From positions 1 through 64,000 of the forward strand of contig SVMD01000007.1 of the NCBI GenBank assembly GCA_015067615.1: DNA of 64,000 bases, read 5' to 3'. Shown piece by piece: positions 17,206-26,774 of this stretch. This stretch comes from Oscillospiraceae bacterium (GTDB taxonomy: Bacteria; Bacillota; Clostridia; Oscillospirales; Oscillospiraceae). The notes beneath the pieces are model-generated. The model did not search any database and was not told the origin of the DNA. It saw only the letters and a list, made by a program, of their open reading frames with translations. Each line of letters starts with the position of its first letter. Position 1 is the first letter of the stretch. The translations under genes were made by a program, and so were the position numbers.

Positions 17206-20200
17206 ATGAAAAAGACAATCAGCTTAGTTTTGGCGCTGGTTATGGTTCTGAGCCTGATCATGGTGCCCGGCGTTCTCAGCGTAGCCGCTGAGGAAGCCGC
17301 AGGCCCCGTGCAGCTTAAGTTCCATTACAGCCGCGAAGACGGTGTCTATGACGACTGGGACCTGTTCTCCTGGGGCGCCATCACCGGCTCTGCTCCCTTT
17401 GTTGAGGAGGACGGCGAGATGGTAGCAACCATCTACGCCAACGCCAATACCGCTTCCGTTGGCTTCATCGTCCGTCAGGGCGGTGACGGCTGGAAGGCCA
17501 AGGACCCCGACGGCGACCGCTTTGTGGAAAGCGTCTACGCAGATCTGGGCCAGGTCAAGTCCGGCTCCCTGCATATCTACCTGAACTCCGGCGTGGCCGA
17601 CTTCACTGTGGAAGAGGGCGATGACGTGGTCAAGGGTGAGCCCGATGCTCCCGAGTACGACATCACCATCAAGGTCCACTACTTCCGCGAGGATGCCGCC
17701 TACGGCGACTGGGAAGTTCACATGTGGAACGGCGTGGAGTCCCTGGACGCCACCCGTAAATTCGAGCTGGAGGATGTGGAGTACGAGGGCACCACTTATG
17801 GCGCCACCGCTACCTACTACGCCGACGCTGCCGATATCTGGTGCGGCTTCATCATCAAGAAGCCCGACTGGACCAAGGATCCCGACGGCGACCGTCAGAT
17901 CGACGTTTCCGACGTCCTGTCCGGCACTGTCCATGTCTACGCCAAGTCCGGCTCCGCCCTGGAAGACTTCATCGTTGACAAGTCCGAGGCTCAGGTTGGC
18001 GCAAAGGTCACCGCTGCTGTCTATGACTCCATCGACGATACCCTGACCGTCACCACCGCTGTGCCCATTGAGGGCGACCTGAAGGGCTCCTTCGTTCTGG
18101 AAGGCCCCGCCGGTGAAATGAAGATCAAGAGTGTCACCAATGTGGAGGGCACCTCCGATTACGTCCAGGATTACGAGGGCGAGATCAACTCCGACGAAAT
18201 CTTCACCGTTTACTACAAGGGCACCCCCTGCAAGATCACCGTTCCCAACGTGTATTCCACCGATTTCTTCGAGGCTGAGTACACCTATGAGGGTGATGAC
18301 CTGGGCGCCACCTGGTCCGCTGAGGCAACCAGCTTCCGAGTGTGGGCACCCACTGCCTCTGCCGTGTCCGTGAATCTGTACACCTCCGGCACTGAGGGCA
18401 CCGACGACCTGATCGCTTCCCACGAGATGACTGCCGATGCCAACGGCACCTGGATCGCCACCGTGGAGGGCGACCTGAACGGCATCTACTACACCTACTC
18501 CGTCACCCGCAAGGGTGAGACTGTGGAGGCTGTGGACCCCTACGCCCGTACCACCGGCGTCAACGGCAACCGTGGCATGATCATCGATCTGGATTCCACC
18601 GATCCCGCAGGCTGGGAGAACGATACCTATGTGACCCAGGATAATTACACCGATGCGGTCATCTGGGAGCTGCATGTCCGTGACTTCTCCATCGATGAGT
18701 CCTCCGGTATGGAAAACAAGGGCAAGTACCTGGCCTTCACCGAGAAGGGCACCAAGGTCCCCGGAACCGAAATCTCCACCGGCGTGGACTACATGGTGAA
18801 TCTGGGCGTCAACTACGTCCACCTGCTGCCTGTCTACGACATCAACTCCGTGGATGAGACCGTGGGCGGCTACAACTGGGGCTACGATCCCAAGAATTAC
18901 AACGTTCCCGAGGGCTCCTACTCCACCGATCCCTACAACGGCGCAGTCCGTGTGAACGAATTCAAGCATATGGTTCAGTCCCTCCATGACAATGGCATCG
19001 GTGTCATCATGGACGTGGTTTACAACCATGTTGCTGACGCAGGCAACTTCTGTTTCAACAAGATCGTTCCCGGCTACTTCTCCCGCATTCACGACGACGG
19101 CTCCTATCAGTCCAACTCCGGCTGCGGCAACGATACCGCTTCCGAGAGATCCATGGTCCGCAAGTACATCGTGGACTCCGTTCTGTACTGGGCAGAGGAA
19201 TACCACATTGACGGCTTCCGCTGGGACCTGGTGGGCCTGATCGACTACGAGACCATCAACCAGGTTATGGCTGAGGTCCACGCTGTCAACCCCGAGATCA
19301 TCTTCTATGGCGAGGGCTGGGAGATGTGCACCTGGACCACCAAGGAAGGTTACGTCAATAAGATGACCATCCAGCCCAACGATACCAAGGTCAACACCGA
19401 GGCTGGCGTCTTCGCCCTGTTCAACGATACCATCCGTAACGCCATCCACGGCGGCGTGTTCACTGCCACCGACAAGGGCTTCGTCTCCGGCAATATGACC
19501 GGCGGCACCAAGATGGTTGTTTCCGCAGGCTACACCGCAAACTCCCTCTGGGGCTCCAACGGCAGCTCCGTGGATACCCCCCTGCAGACCATCAACTACG
19601 CCTCCTGCCACGATAACTACACCCTGTTCGATAACCTGACCATCGACGTGATGGACGCCAACGGCTGCACCGCTGAGGAGGCCGCCGCCCAGGCTGCCGC
19701 CATGAACAATCTGGCTGCCGCTTACTACATCACCGCTCAGGGCGTGCCCTTCATCCACGCCGGTGAGGAAATGCTCCGCTCCAAGCCCGATGCCCAGCAG
19801 GAGAACGGCTTCAACCATAACTCCTACAACGCCGGCGACGAGATCAACTCCTTCAAGTGGTCCAATCTGGACATGGAACTGGTTGACACCTCCGTGAACT
19901 ACTACACCGGCCTGATCGCCTTCCGGAAGGCCCATCCTGCTATGCGCCTGACCACCAAGGCTGATATCAACGCCGCCATGACCGAGCTGGAGACCTACAA
20001 CAATAACGTTGTGGCCTACATCAACAACGGTGCCGGTCTGGAGGATGCCATCATCTCCATCTTCAACGCCGACTCCGTGGCCAACACCGTGGAGCTGCCC
20101 GAGGGCAAGTGGGCTGTCTGTGTCAACAAGACCACTGCCGGCACTGAGGCTCTGGCCATCGTGGAGGGCACTGTGGAAGTGGACGCTACCTCTGCTATGA

Positions 20201-20340
20201 TCCTGGTTCCTGCTGATCCCAATGCACCTCTGACCGAGTCTGAGACTGAGCCTGAGGTGGAAGAGCCTGTTGAGAAGCTGGGCTTCTTCGCCTCCGTCTG
20301 GAAGGCCATCGTGGACTTCTTCACCAATCTCTTCGGTTAA
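17206..20340 (+). CDS. pulA: Secreted type I pullulanase (GH13)
   Basis: 1044 residues. A signal peptide (lysines, hydrophobic core, cleavage near SVAAEEA, residue ~30) is followed by two related starch-binding CBM41-like modules (~35-140 and ~155-260), a linker domain, a CBM48-like module (~365-460) and the GH13 catalytic barrel. YNWGYDP (~556) is the type I pullulanase signature; the nucleophile is Asp674 (GFRWDLVG) and the acid/base is Glu703 (YGEGWEM). It should cut alpha-1,6 links in pullulan, glycogen or amylopectin outside the cell. The tail is an acidic linker and a short amphipathic helix ending in FFTNLFG, with no LPXTG or SLH. The start is the ATG with GGAGG just upstream, six codons after an earlier in-frame ATG. 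Codon use is strongly biased, as for a highly expressed gene. Confidence 0.94.
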   Translation: MKKTISLVLALVMVLSLIMVPGVLSVAAEEAAGPVQLKFHYSREDGVYDDWDLFSWGAITGSAPFVEEDGEMVATIYANANTASVGFIVRQGGDGWKAKDPDGDRFVESVYADLGQVKSGSLHIYLNSGVADFTVEEGDDVVKGEPDAPEYDITIKVHYFREDAAYGDWEVHMWNGVESLDATRKFELEDVEYEGTTYGATATYYADAADIWCGFIIKKPDWTKDPDGDRQIDVSDVLSGTVHVYAKSGSALEDFIVDKSEAQVGAKVTAAVYDSIDDTLTVTTAVPIEGDLKGSFVLEGPAGEMKIKSVTNVEGTSDYVQDYEGEINSDEIFTVYYKGTPCKITVPNVYSTDFFEAEYTYEGDDLGATWSAEATSFRVWAPTASAVSVNLYTSGTEGTDDLIASHEMTADANGTWIATVEGDLNGIYYTYSVTRKGETVEAVDPYARTTGVNGNRGMIIDLDSTDPAGWENDTYVTQDNYTDAVIWELHVRDFSIDESSGMENKGKYLAFTEKGTKVPGTEISTGVDYMVNLGVNYVHLLPVYDINSVDETVGGYNWGYDPKNYNVPEGSYSTDPYNGAVRVNEFKHMVQSLHDNGIGVIMDVVYNHVADAGNFCFNKIVPGYFSRIHDDGSYQSNSGCGNDTASERSMVRKYIVDSVLYWAEEYHIDGFRWDLVGLIDYETINQVMAEVHAVNPEIIFYGEGWEMCTWTTKEGYVNKMTIQPNDTKVNTEAGVFALFNDTIRNAIHGGVFTATDKGFVSGNMTGGTKMVVSAGYTANSLWGSNGSSVDTPLQTINYASCHDNYTLFDNLTIDVMDANGCTAEEAAAQAAAMNNLAAAYYITAQGVPFIHAGEEMLRSKPDAQQENGFNHNSYNAGDEINSFKWSNLDMELVDTSVNYYTGLIAFRKAHPAMRLTTKADINAAMTELETYNNNVVAYINNGAGLEDAIISIFNADSVANTVELPEGKWAVCVNKTTAGTEALAIVEGTVEVDATSAMILVPADPNAPLTESETEPEVEEPVEKLGFFASVWKAIVDFFTNLFG

Positions 20341-20352
20341 TATTCCTGATTT

Positions 20353-20382
20353 AAGGACGGCCTTCGGGCCGTCCTTATTTTT
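20353..20382 (+). terminator. Terminator of the pullulanase gene
   Basis: AAGGACGGCC, a TTCG tetraloop, then GGCCGTCCTT and ATTTTTAT. Confidence 0.92.
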
Positions 20383-20401
20383 ATATGGAAAGAGAATCAG
20401 C

Positions 20402-20430
20402 TTGCAAAAACCATGGGCACAGGGTACAAT
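20402..20430 (+). promoter_or_regulatory. Promoter of the oxidoreductase-citXG transcript
   Basis: TTGCAA and TACAAT are separated by 17 bases, about 35 bases before the ATG. Confidence 0.7.
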
Positions 20431-20464
20431 GGATTTATATTAAACACGAAAGGGTGATACCGAT

Positions 20465-21436
20465 ATGAAACTGGGTATTTTAGGCGCAGGCGGCATTGCG
20501 GCCAGCACAGCTCCCACCATGGCGGCACTGCAGGAGGTGGAGTGCTATGCAGTGGCCTCCCGGTCCTATGAAAAGGCCGAAGCCTTTGCCAAAAAGTTTG
20601 GCTTCCAAAAGGCCTACGGCGGCTATGAGGAGATGCTCCGGGACCCGGAGGTGGAGCTGGTGTACATCGCAACGCCCCATTCCCATCACTACGAGCATAT
20701 AATGCTGTGCATCGATCACGGCAAGGCTGTCCTGTGCGAAAAGGCCTTTACCCTCAATGCAGACCAGGCCAAAAAGGTTCGGGCTCATGCCGCGGAAAAG
20801 GGCGTCTTTGTGGCGGAAGCCATCTGGACCCGGTACATGCCCTCCCGGAAGATCATCAACGATCTGATCGGCAGCGGCATCATCGGCAAGGTGAATACCC
20901 TGACTGCCAACCTGTCCTATGTGATTCATCAGGTGCCCCGAATCTACGAACCGGCCCTGGCCGGCGGCGCCCTGCTGGATATCGGCGTCTACGGCATCAA
21001 TTTTGCCCTGATGCACTTCGGCACGGATATCGAACGGGTGGAAACTGCCGTCCGGATGATGGACACCGGTGTGGACGGCATGGAGACCATCACCATTTTC
21101 TACCGGGATGGCCGTATGGCGGTGCTGACCCACAGCGTTTATGCCCGGTCCGACCGGAAGGGTATCATCCACGGTGACAAGGGCTATCTTGTGGTGGAGA
21201 ACATCAACAATCCCCAGTCCGTCAGTGTGTACGATGTGCAGGATCAGCTGCTTCAGAAAATCGAAGTGCCCAAGCAGATCAGCGGCTACGAATATCAGTT
21301 CCTGGAGTGTGCCCGGTGCCTGGAAAGCGGAAAGATCGAAAGTGATTCCATGCCCCTGGCGGACAGCGTCTACGTCATGGAGTTCATGGACAGCATCCGT
21401 AAGCAGTGGGGAATGGTCTATCCCCAGGAGCGTTAA
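20465..21436 (+). CDS. Gfo/Idh/MocA family NAD(P)-dependent oxidoreductase
   Basis: 323 residues. The N-terminal Rossmann motif is LGILGAGGIAAS; CEKAFTLN near residue 97 contains the conserved lysine of the family, and the C-terminal half is the alpha/beta substrate domain. Such enzymes oxidise or reduce sugars, inositols or dihydrodiols with NAD(P). The substrate cannot be read from the sequence. The pattern ATPHSHHYEHIMLCIDHGKAV resembles trans-1,2-dihydrobenzene-diol dehydrogenase-like members. It lies 39 bases ahead of citXG and is probably co-transcribed. Confidence 0.9.
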   Translation: MKLGILGAGGIAASTAPTMAALQEVECYAVASRSYEKAEAFAKKFGFQKAYGGYEEMLRDPEVELVYIATPHSHHYEHIMLCIDHGKAVLCEKAFTLNADQAKKVRAHAAEKGVFVAEAIWTRYMPSRKIINDLIGSGIIGKVNTLTANLSYVIHQVPRIYEPALAGGALLDIGVYGINFALMHFGTDIERVETAVRMMDTGVDGMETITIFYRDGRMAVLTHSVYARSDRKGIIHGDKGYLVVENINNPQSVSVYDVQDQLLQKIEVPKQISGYEYQFLECARCLESGKIESDSMPLADSVYVMEFMDSIRKQWGMVYPQER

Positions 21437-21475
21437 GTCCTTATCATAATCATGGAAAGAAAGGAGGACCTTCCC

Positions 21476-22807
21476 ATGGAAGTTACCCTGATGCAGATGC
21501 TGGAAGCCCGGGAACAGCGGGCAGCCCGGCAGGTTGCCCTGAGCCGGAAATATGGGAAGGCCCTTATCAGTTTTTCCATGAATATCCCGGGGCCTGTGAA
21601 AACCTCGCCCCTGATCCGTCGGGGATTTCAGGAGGGACTCCGGGCGCTGGAACAGCGGTTACCGGAGGAAAGGGTCCTTGCGAAAGAAGTGAAAGAGGCG
21701 GTGACCGGCTGTGAGGCCATCCTGGTCGTGGATATGGAGGCTCTGAGCCTGAAAGCCATTACCACGCGCATCGAGGACGAGCATGGCCTGGGACGGCTCT
21801 TTGACATGGATGTGATTGGGCCGGACCTAAGCAAGCTGGACAGGGAAGCGGTTGGGGGCGGAAGCCGCAACTGCATCGTCTGCGGCGCACCGGGCCGGGG
21901 CTGTGCTTCCCGACGGGTCCATTCGGTGGCGGAATTGCAGACGGCTACCAAATCCATACTGCGTCAGTATTTTGCCAAGGCGGATGCGGAGCGGATCGGA
22001 GCACTGGCGGTCCGTAGTCTTCTGGACGAGGTGGAGACCACGCCAAAACCCGGCCTGGTGGACACGCGGAATTCCGGCAGCCACCGGGATATGGATATCC
22101 ACACTTTCCGGTTAAGCGCCGCGGCGCTGGGTGATTATTACCGTGATTGTGTCCGCATCGGTATGGATACAGCTGAGGAACCTCCCGCCGAGACCTTCCG
22201 GCAGCTTCGTGCCGCAGGCTTGCAGGCGGAGCAAGTTATGTTCGCAGCAACCAAGGGAATCAATACCCACAAGGGTGCTATCTTTACCCTGGGCATTCTC
22301 TGCGGCGCAGCCGGACGGCTGTGGGACCCGGCAGGGAAGTGGGAGGAAGCTGCCATTTTCCCGGAGATTTCCGCCATGACCGGGGGTGCCATGGAGGCGG
22401 ACTGGAAAAAGGGCGGAAACACGGTGGGATACCGCCTTTTTGCCCAAAACGGCATCCGGGGCATCCGGGGGGAAGCCGCCGACGGGCTGCCCTCGGTAGA
22501 GAAAATCGGTATGCCTGTGTACCGGGATTGCCTGGAAAGGGGAATGGACTCCAATGAGGCAGGGGTCCGGACGCTTCTGAACCTGATGGCCCGGGTGGAG
22601 GATACCAACATGATCGCCCGGGGCGGTCTGGAGGGTGCCCAAGCGGGCAGGGAAGCGGTATGCCGCCTGCTGGAAGGGGAATATACCTTAAAAGACGTGG
22701 AAGAACTGGATGACTGGTTCATCCAAAGAAGGCTGTCCCCCGGGGGCTGCGCGGACCTTCTGGCCTGTGTGTATTTCCTGTTTGGACTGATCAACGAAAC
22801 AGAATAA
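21476..22807 (+). CDS. citXG: Fused CitX-CitG, citrate lyase cofactor synthesis and transfer
   Basis: 443 residues from ATG 21476, preceded by AAGGAGG; the ATG at 21452 has no site of its own. Residues ~1-155 are CitX (apo-citrate lyase phosphoribosyl-dephospho-CoA transferase: ALISFSMNIPGPVK, then CIVCGAPGRGC). Residues ~165-440 are CitG (triphosphoribosyl-dephospho-CoA synthase: VETTPKPGLVDTRNSG, KGINTHKGAIF, RVEDTNMIARGG). Together they make the prosthetic group of citrate lyase and attach it to the acyl carrier subunit. No citC, citD, citE or citF lies within the window, so the partner enzyme must be elsewhere or missing. Confidence 0.93.
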   Translation: MEVTLMQMLEAREQRAARQVALSRKYGKALISFSMNIPGPVKTSPLIRRGFQEGLRALEQRLPEERVLAKEVKEAVTGCEAILVVDMEALSLKAITTRIEDEHGLGRLFDMDVIGPDLSKLDREAVGGGSRNCIVCGAPGRGCASRRVHSVAELQTATKSILRQYFAKADAERIGALAVRSLLDEVETTPKPGLVDTRNSGSHRDMDIHTFRLSAAALGDYYRDCVRIGMDTAEEPPAETFRQLRAAGLQAEQVMFAATKGINTHKGAIFTLGILCGAAGRLWDPAGKWEEAAIFPEISAMTGGAMEADWKKGGNTVGYRLFAQNGIRGIRGEAADGLPSVEKIGMPVYRDCLERGMDSNEAGVRTLLNLMARVEDTNMIARGGLEGAQAGREAVCRLLEGEYTLKDVEELDDWFIQRRLSPGGCADLLACVYFLFGLINETE

Positions 22808-22817
22808 GCGCAACAGC

Positions 22818-22847
22818 AAACCGTCCTCTTTGGAGGACGGTTTTTTT
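22818..22847 (+). terminator. Terminator of citXG
   Basis: AAACCGTCCTC pairs with GAGGACGGTTT around a short loop, followed by a T-run. Confidence 0.93.
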
Positions 22848-23029
22848 CTGCGATTGTCAGCATGCAAAATACATTTATTTTTGTAAGGCGGACGGTATTT
22901 ATATACAGTTGATGCATATAAAACCACAGGAGGAATCTGCAAAGGCCGTCTGCCGGTTACAAAATGAAAATATTGGTAGTCAAAGTGCACAAAAGACACA
23001 ATCTGTTCACAAATCAAATATGCACAAGT

Positions 23030-23090
23030 CATGAATAAATGGAAACATGAATGAATATATATGCATAAAACTTGACAAAATATGAATAAA
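23030..23090 (+). promoter_or_regulatory. ArgR/AhrC-type ARG boxes upstream of argG
   Basis: CATGAATAAAT (23030-23040), CATGAATGAATATATATGCA (23046-23065) and TATGAATAAA (23081-23090) match the CATGAATAAAAATGCA-type operator half-sites of Firmicutes arginine repressors. The last one lies between the -35 and -10 of the argG promoter, so binding would block RNA polymerase. Further TATGCA-like elements extend upstream to about 23020. The rest of the ~330-base gap (22848-23020) is AT-rich with no gene seen. Confidence 0.65.
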
Positions 23091-23100
23091 GCTGTATAAT
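23072..23100 (+). promoter_or_regulatory. Consensus promoter of the arginine cluster
   Basis: Perfect TTGACA and perfect TATAAT with a 17-base spacer, 37 bases before the argG ATG. A fully consensus promoter fits control by repression. Confidence 0.92.
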
Positions 23101-23137
23101 CCCTGCATAACAAACTACCTGTTCGGGAGGCCCCATT

Positions 23138-24361
23138 ATGAAAAAGGAAAACATCAAGAAAGTCGTTCTTGCTTACTCCGGAGGTCTGGATACCTCCATC
23201 ATCATCCCCTGGCTGAAGGAAAACTACAACAACTGTGAAGTCATCGCCGTTTCCGGCAACGTGGGTCAGGCCGACGAGCTGGAAGGCCTGGAAGAGAAGG
23301 CCCTCAAGACCGGCGCTTCCAAGCTGTATGTGCTGGATCTGACCGACGACTATGTGGACAACTACATCATGCCCTGCCTGAAAGCCGGCGCCATTTACGA
23401 AGAGTACCTGCTGGGTACCTCCCACGCCCGTCCCTGCATTGCCAAGGGTCTGGTGGACATCGCCATCAAGGAAGGCGCTGACGCCATCTGCCACGGCTGC
23501 ACCGGCAAGGGCAACGACCAGGTCCGTTTCGAGCTGACCATCAAGCACTTCGCCCCCGAGATGCATATCATCGCCCCCTGGCGTGAGTGGACCATCAAGT
23601 CCAGAGAAGAGGAGATCGAGTACGCTGAGGCTCACAACATCCCCCTGAAGATCAACCGTGAGACCAACTACTCCAAGGACAAGAACCTGTGGCACCTGAG
23701 CCATGAGGGCCTGGACCTGGAGGACACCGGCAACGAGCCCCTGTACGAGAAGCCCGGCTTCCTGGAAATGGGCGTTTCTCCCATCCAGGCTCCCGACGTT
23801 CCCACCTACATCACTCTGGACTTCGTTCAGGGCGTTCCCGTGGCTCTCAACGGCGAGCAGATGAGCGCCAAGAATATCATCCTGAAGCTCAACGAGATCG
23901 GCGGCGCCAACGGCATCGGCCTGCTGGACATCGTGGAAAACCGTCTGGTGGGCATCAAGTGCCGCGGTGTCTACGAGACCCCCGGCGGCTCCATCCTGTA
24001 CAAGGCCCACAGCGTTCTGGAGTCCATCTGCCTGGATAAGATGACCCTCCACGAAAAGCAGAGACTGGCCATCACCTACGCCGAGCTGGTCTACAACGGC
24101 CAGTGGTTCACCCCCCTGCGGGAGGCTCTGGCAGCTTTCGTGGATAAGACCCAGGAGAACGTCACCGGTAAGGTGAAGCTGAAGCTCTATAAGGGCAACA
24201 TGATCAACGCCGGTGTCTGGAGCCCCTACTCCCTGTACTCCGAGGAGATCGCCACCTTCGGCGAATCCGACTACGACCAGACCGACGCCAAGGGCTTTAT
24301 CAACCTCTACGGCCTGCCCATCAAGGTCAAGGCCATGGTGGACCGGGCAAACGCCAAGTAA
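23138..24361 (+). CDS. argG: Argininosuccinate synthase
   Basis: 407 residues, normal for the family. It joins citrulline and aspartate using [21 protein letters not shown] at the N-terminus is the ATP pyrophosphatase P-loop (SGGLDTS), and [13 protein letters not shown] is the substrate-binding signature. It is first in a seven-gene arginine cluster and the gene directly under the ArgR-like operators. The start follows GGGAGG. Confidence 0.98.
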   Translation: MKKENIKKVVLAYSGGLDTSIIIPWLKENYNNCEVIAVSGNVGQADELEGLEEKALKTGASKLYVLDLTDDYVDNYIMPCLKAGAIYEEYLLGTSHARPCIAKGLVDIAIKEGADAICHGCTGKGNDQVRFELTIKHFAPEMHIIAPWREWTIKSREEEIEYAEAHNIPLKINRETNYSKDKNLWHLSHEGLDLEDTGNEPLYEKPGFLEMGVSPIQAPDVPTYITLDFVQGVPVALNGEQMSAKNIILKLNEIGGANGIGLLDIVENRLVGIKCRGVYETPGGSILYKAHSVLESICLDKMTLHEKQRLAITYAELVYNGQWFTPLREALAAFVDKTQENVTGKVKLKLYKGNMINAGVWSPYSLYSEEIATFGESDYDQTDAKGFINLYGLPIKVKAMVDRANAK

Positions 24362-24390
24362 TTCAAATTAAATTGTAAGGAGCAGCAGCT

Positions 24391-25764
24391 ATGGCTAAAA
24401 TGTGGGCCGGACGGACCGACGGTACAACTGAAAAAATCGCGGATGATTTCAATTCTTCCATCCATTTTGACAGCCGGATGTACCGACAGGACATCACAGG
24501 CTCCATGATCCATGCTGCCATGCTTGCCAAGCAGGGAATCATCTCCGAAACCGACGCCGACACCCTGGTTGACGGTCTGGAAGGGATCCTGAAGGATCTG
24601 GACTCCGGCGCTCTGGAATTTGACTGGGAGTGCGAGGATATCCACATGTTCGTGGAGCAGGTGCTCACCCAGCGCCTGGGCGACGTGGGCAAGAAGCTCC
24701 ACACCGCCCGGAGCCGAAATGACCAGGTGGCCCTGGATGTCCGGATGTACTTAAGAGATGAGATCGATGAGATCACGGCTCTTACCAAGACCCTCATCGC
24801 CGCGGTCACCGCCAAGGCGGAGGAATACTACGACGCCATCATGCCCGGCTACACCCATCTGCAGCGGGCACAGCCCATCACCTTCGGTCACCATCTGATG
24901 GCCTACGCCATGATGCTGCTGCGGGATGTGGACCGGCTGGCAGATACCCGGAAGCGGATGAACCTGAGCCCCATCGGCTGCTGTGCCCTGGCGGGTACCA
25001 CCTATGAGACAGACCGCCGCTTCGAAGCCGAAAAGCTGGGGTTTGACGGCATCTGCCTGAACTCTCTGGACGGCGTTTCCGACCGGGATTTCTGTGTGGA
25101 GCTGATGAGTGCAATTGCTACATTGATGATGCATCTTTCCCGGTTCTCCGAGGAGATCATCCTCTGGTCTTCCTGGGAATTCAAGTTTGTGGAGCTTTCG
25201 GATGCCTATACCACCGGCTCCTCCATCATGCCCCAGAAGAAGAATCCCGATATGGCAGAGCTGGTTCGCGGCAAGACCGGCCGGGTCTACGGTGACCTGA
25301 TGGCCCTGCTCACCACCCTGAAGGGCCTGCCCCTGGCCTATAATAAGGACATGCAGGAGGATAAGGAAGCCGTCTTCGACGCCTGTGATACCGTGAAAAT
25401 GTGCCTGAAGGTATTCTCTGGTATGATCGAAACCCTGAAGGCCAATACCGCCAATATGAAGCGGGCAGCCCAGAAGGGCTTCATCAACGCAACGGATTTG
25501 GCTGACTACCTGGTAAAGAAGGGAATGCCCTTCCGAAGCGCCTATAAAATCTCCGGCCAGCTGGTTGCCCTGTGCATTCAGAACAACACCGTTCTGGAAG
25601 AGCTGCCCTTAAGCACCTACCTTTCCTACAGCGAGCTGTTTGAAGCAGACCTGTATGAGCATATCGATCTGACCACCTGCGTGGAAAAGCGGATCAGCGA
25701 GGGCGGTACCTCTACCGCTTCCGTGAAAGCCCAGATCGCCTTTGTCCGGGAGGCGCTGGCATGA
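24391..25764 (+). CDS. argH: Argininosuccinate lyase
   Basis: 457 residues. It splits argininosuccinate to arginine and fumarate. The fumarase/ASL signature GSSIMPQKKNP is present with its catalytic serine, along with TARSRNDQVALD. It lies 29 bases after argG with an AAGGAG site, and its stop overlaps the argC start (ATGA). Confidence 0.98.
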   Translation: MAKMWAGRTDGTTEKIADDFNSSIHFDSRMYRQDITGSMIHAAMLAKQGIISETDADTLVDGLEGILKDLDSGALEFDWECEDIHMFVEQVLTQRLGDVGKKLHTARSRNDQVALDVRMYLRDEIDEITALTKTLIAAVTAKAEEYYDAIMPGYTHLQRAQPITFGHHLMAYAMMLLRDVDRLADTRKRMNLSPIGCCALAGTTYETDRRFEAEKLGFDGICLNSLDGVSDRDFCVELMSAIATLMMHLSRFSEEIILWSSWEFKFVELSDAYTTGSSIMPQKKNPDMAELVRGKTGRVYGDLMALLTTLKGLPLAYNKDMQEDKEAVFDACDTVKMCLKVFSGMIETLKANTANMKRAAQKGFINATDLADYLVKKGMPFRSAYKISGQLVALCIQNNTVLEELPLSTYLSYSELFEADLYEHIDLTTCVEKRISEGGTSTASVKAQIAFVREALA

Positions 25765-26684
25765 CCAAGGTTTTTATTGATGGCAGCGCCGGTACCACCG
25801 GACTGCGGATCTATGAGCGTCTGGCAGCCCGGCCTGATCTGCAGCTTGTAAAACTTTCGGAGACCCTTCGCAAAGATCCTTCCGCCCGGCGCGATGCCAT
25901 TTGCGGCGCGGATATTGCTTTCCTCTGCCTGCCGGATGAGGCGGCACGGGAAGCGGTGGCACTGGCGGGGGATTCGGATGTGAAGATTATAGACACCTCT
26001 ACTGCCCACCGCACCGATCCGGTCTGGGCATACGGCTTCCCGGAACTGAAGGGAAACCGGGACAAGATCCGCGCTTCCAAACGGATCGCCAATCCCGGCT
26101 GCCATGCCAGCGGCTTTGTGGCCCTGGTGGCGCCGCTGGTGGAGGCGGGTATCATTCCTGCAGGACTGGCACTGACCTGTTTCTCCCTGACCGGCTATTC
26201 CGGCGGCGGAAAAAAGATGATCGCCCAGTATGAAAGTCCCGACCGCAGCCCCCTTTTAAAGGGACCCCGGCAGTACGCTCTGCCCCAGAGCCACAAGCAT
26301 TTGCCGGAAATGGCTGCAATCTGCGGCCTGGAAAAAACGCCGGTGTTCTGTCCCATCGTGGCAGATTTTTACAGCGGCATGGAAGTGACTGTGCCCCTGT
26401 TTTCTGAGCAGTTGAATGCAACCGCCAAAGAGATTCGTGTGTTGTATGAAAACTATTATGCTTCCGGTCTTGTCAGGGTGGATCACAGCGCCGACCCTGA
26501 CGGTATGCTCTCCGCCGCTGCGTTCAGCGGACGGGACGACATGCAGATCGGTGTCTACGGAAATGAAGACCGCATCCTGCTGGTTTCCCGGTTCGACAAT
26601 CTGGGAAAGGGTGCCTCCGGCGCGGCTATTCAGAATATGAATGTATTGCTGGGGCTTCCGGAAGAAAACGGCTTGATCGTATAA
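25761..26684 (+). CDS. argC: N-acetyl-gamma-glutamyl-phosphate reductase, short form
   Basis: 307 residues, clearly shorter than the usual ~345-residue ArgC and matching the less common short form (argC2-type). It reduces acetylglutamyl phosphate with NADPH. FIDGSAGTTGLRIYERL is the N-terminal nucleotide fold and NPGCHASGF holds the catalytic Cys. Translationally coupled to argH through an ATGA overlap. Its place in the cluster confirms the function. Confidence 0.94.
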   Translation: MTKVFIDGSAGTTGLRIYERLAARPDLQLVKLSETLRKDPSARRDAICGADIAFLCLPDEAAREAVALAGDSDVKIIDTSTAHRTDPVWAYGFPELKGNRDKIRASKRIANPGCHASGFVALVAPLVEAGIIPAGLALTCFSLTGYSGGGKKMIAQYESPDRSPLLKGPRQYALPQSHKHLPEMAAICGLEKTPVFCPIVADFYSGMEVTVPLFSEQLNATAKEIRVLYENYYASGLVRVDHSADPDGMLSAAAFSGRDDMQIGVYGNEDRILLVSRFDNLGKGASGAAIQNMNVLLGLPEENGLIV

Positions 26685-26690
26685 ATTTTG

Positions 26691-26716
26691 CAGGGGCGGC
26701 ACAGTTGCCGCCCCTG
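26691..26716. repeat. GC-rich palindrome between argC and argJ
   Basis: CAGGGGCGGCA pairs perfectly with TGCCGCCCCTG around CAGT, 7 bases after the argC stop. No T-run follows, so it is probably a processing or stabilising hairpin, or a dispersed palindromic repeat, rather than a terminator. Confidence 0.55.
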
Positions 26717-26774
26717 TGCGCTATTATTAATTATCAGGCGGAACCTGTTTCGTCCGCCCGAAAGAGGGATTTAC

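Noticed and set aside
17224..19935. 903-codon open frame antisense to the pullulanase
   Set aside because: Val/Gly/His-rich text without domains. The plus strand has signal peptide, modules and catalytic residues.
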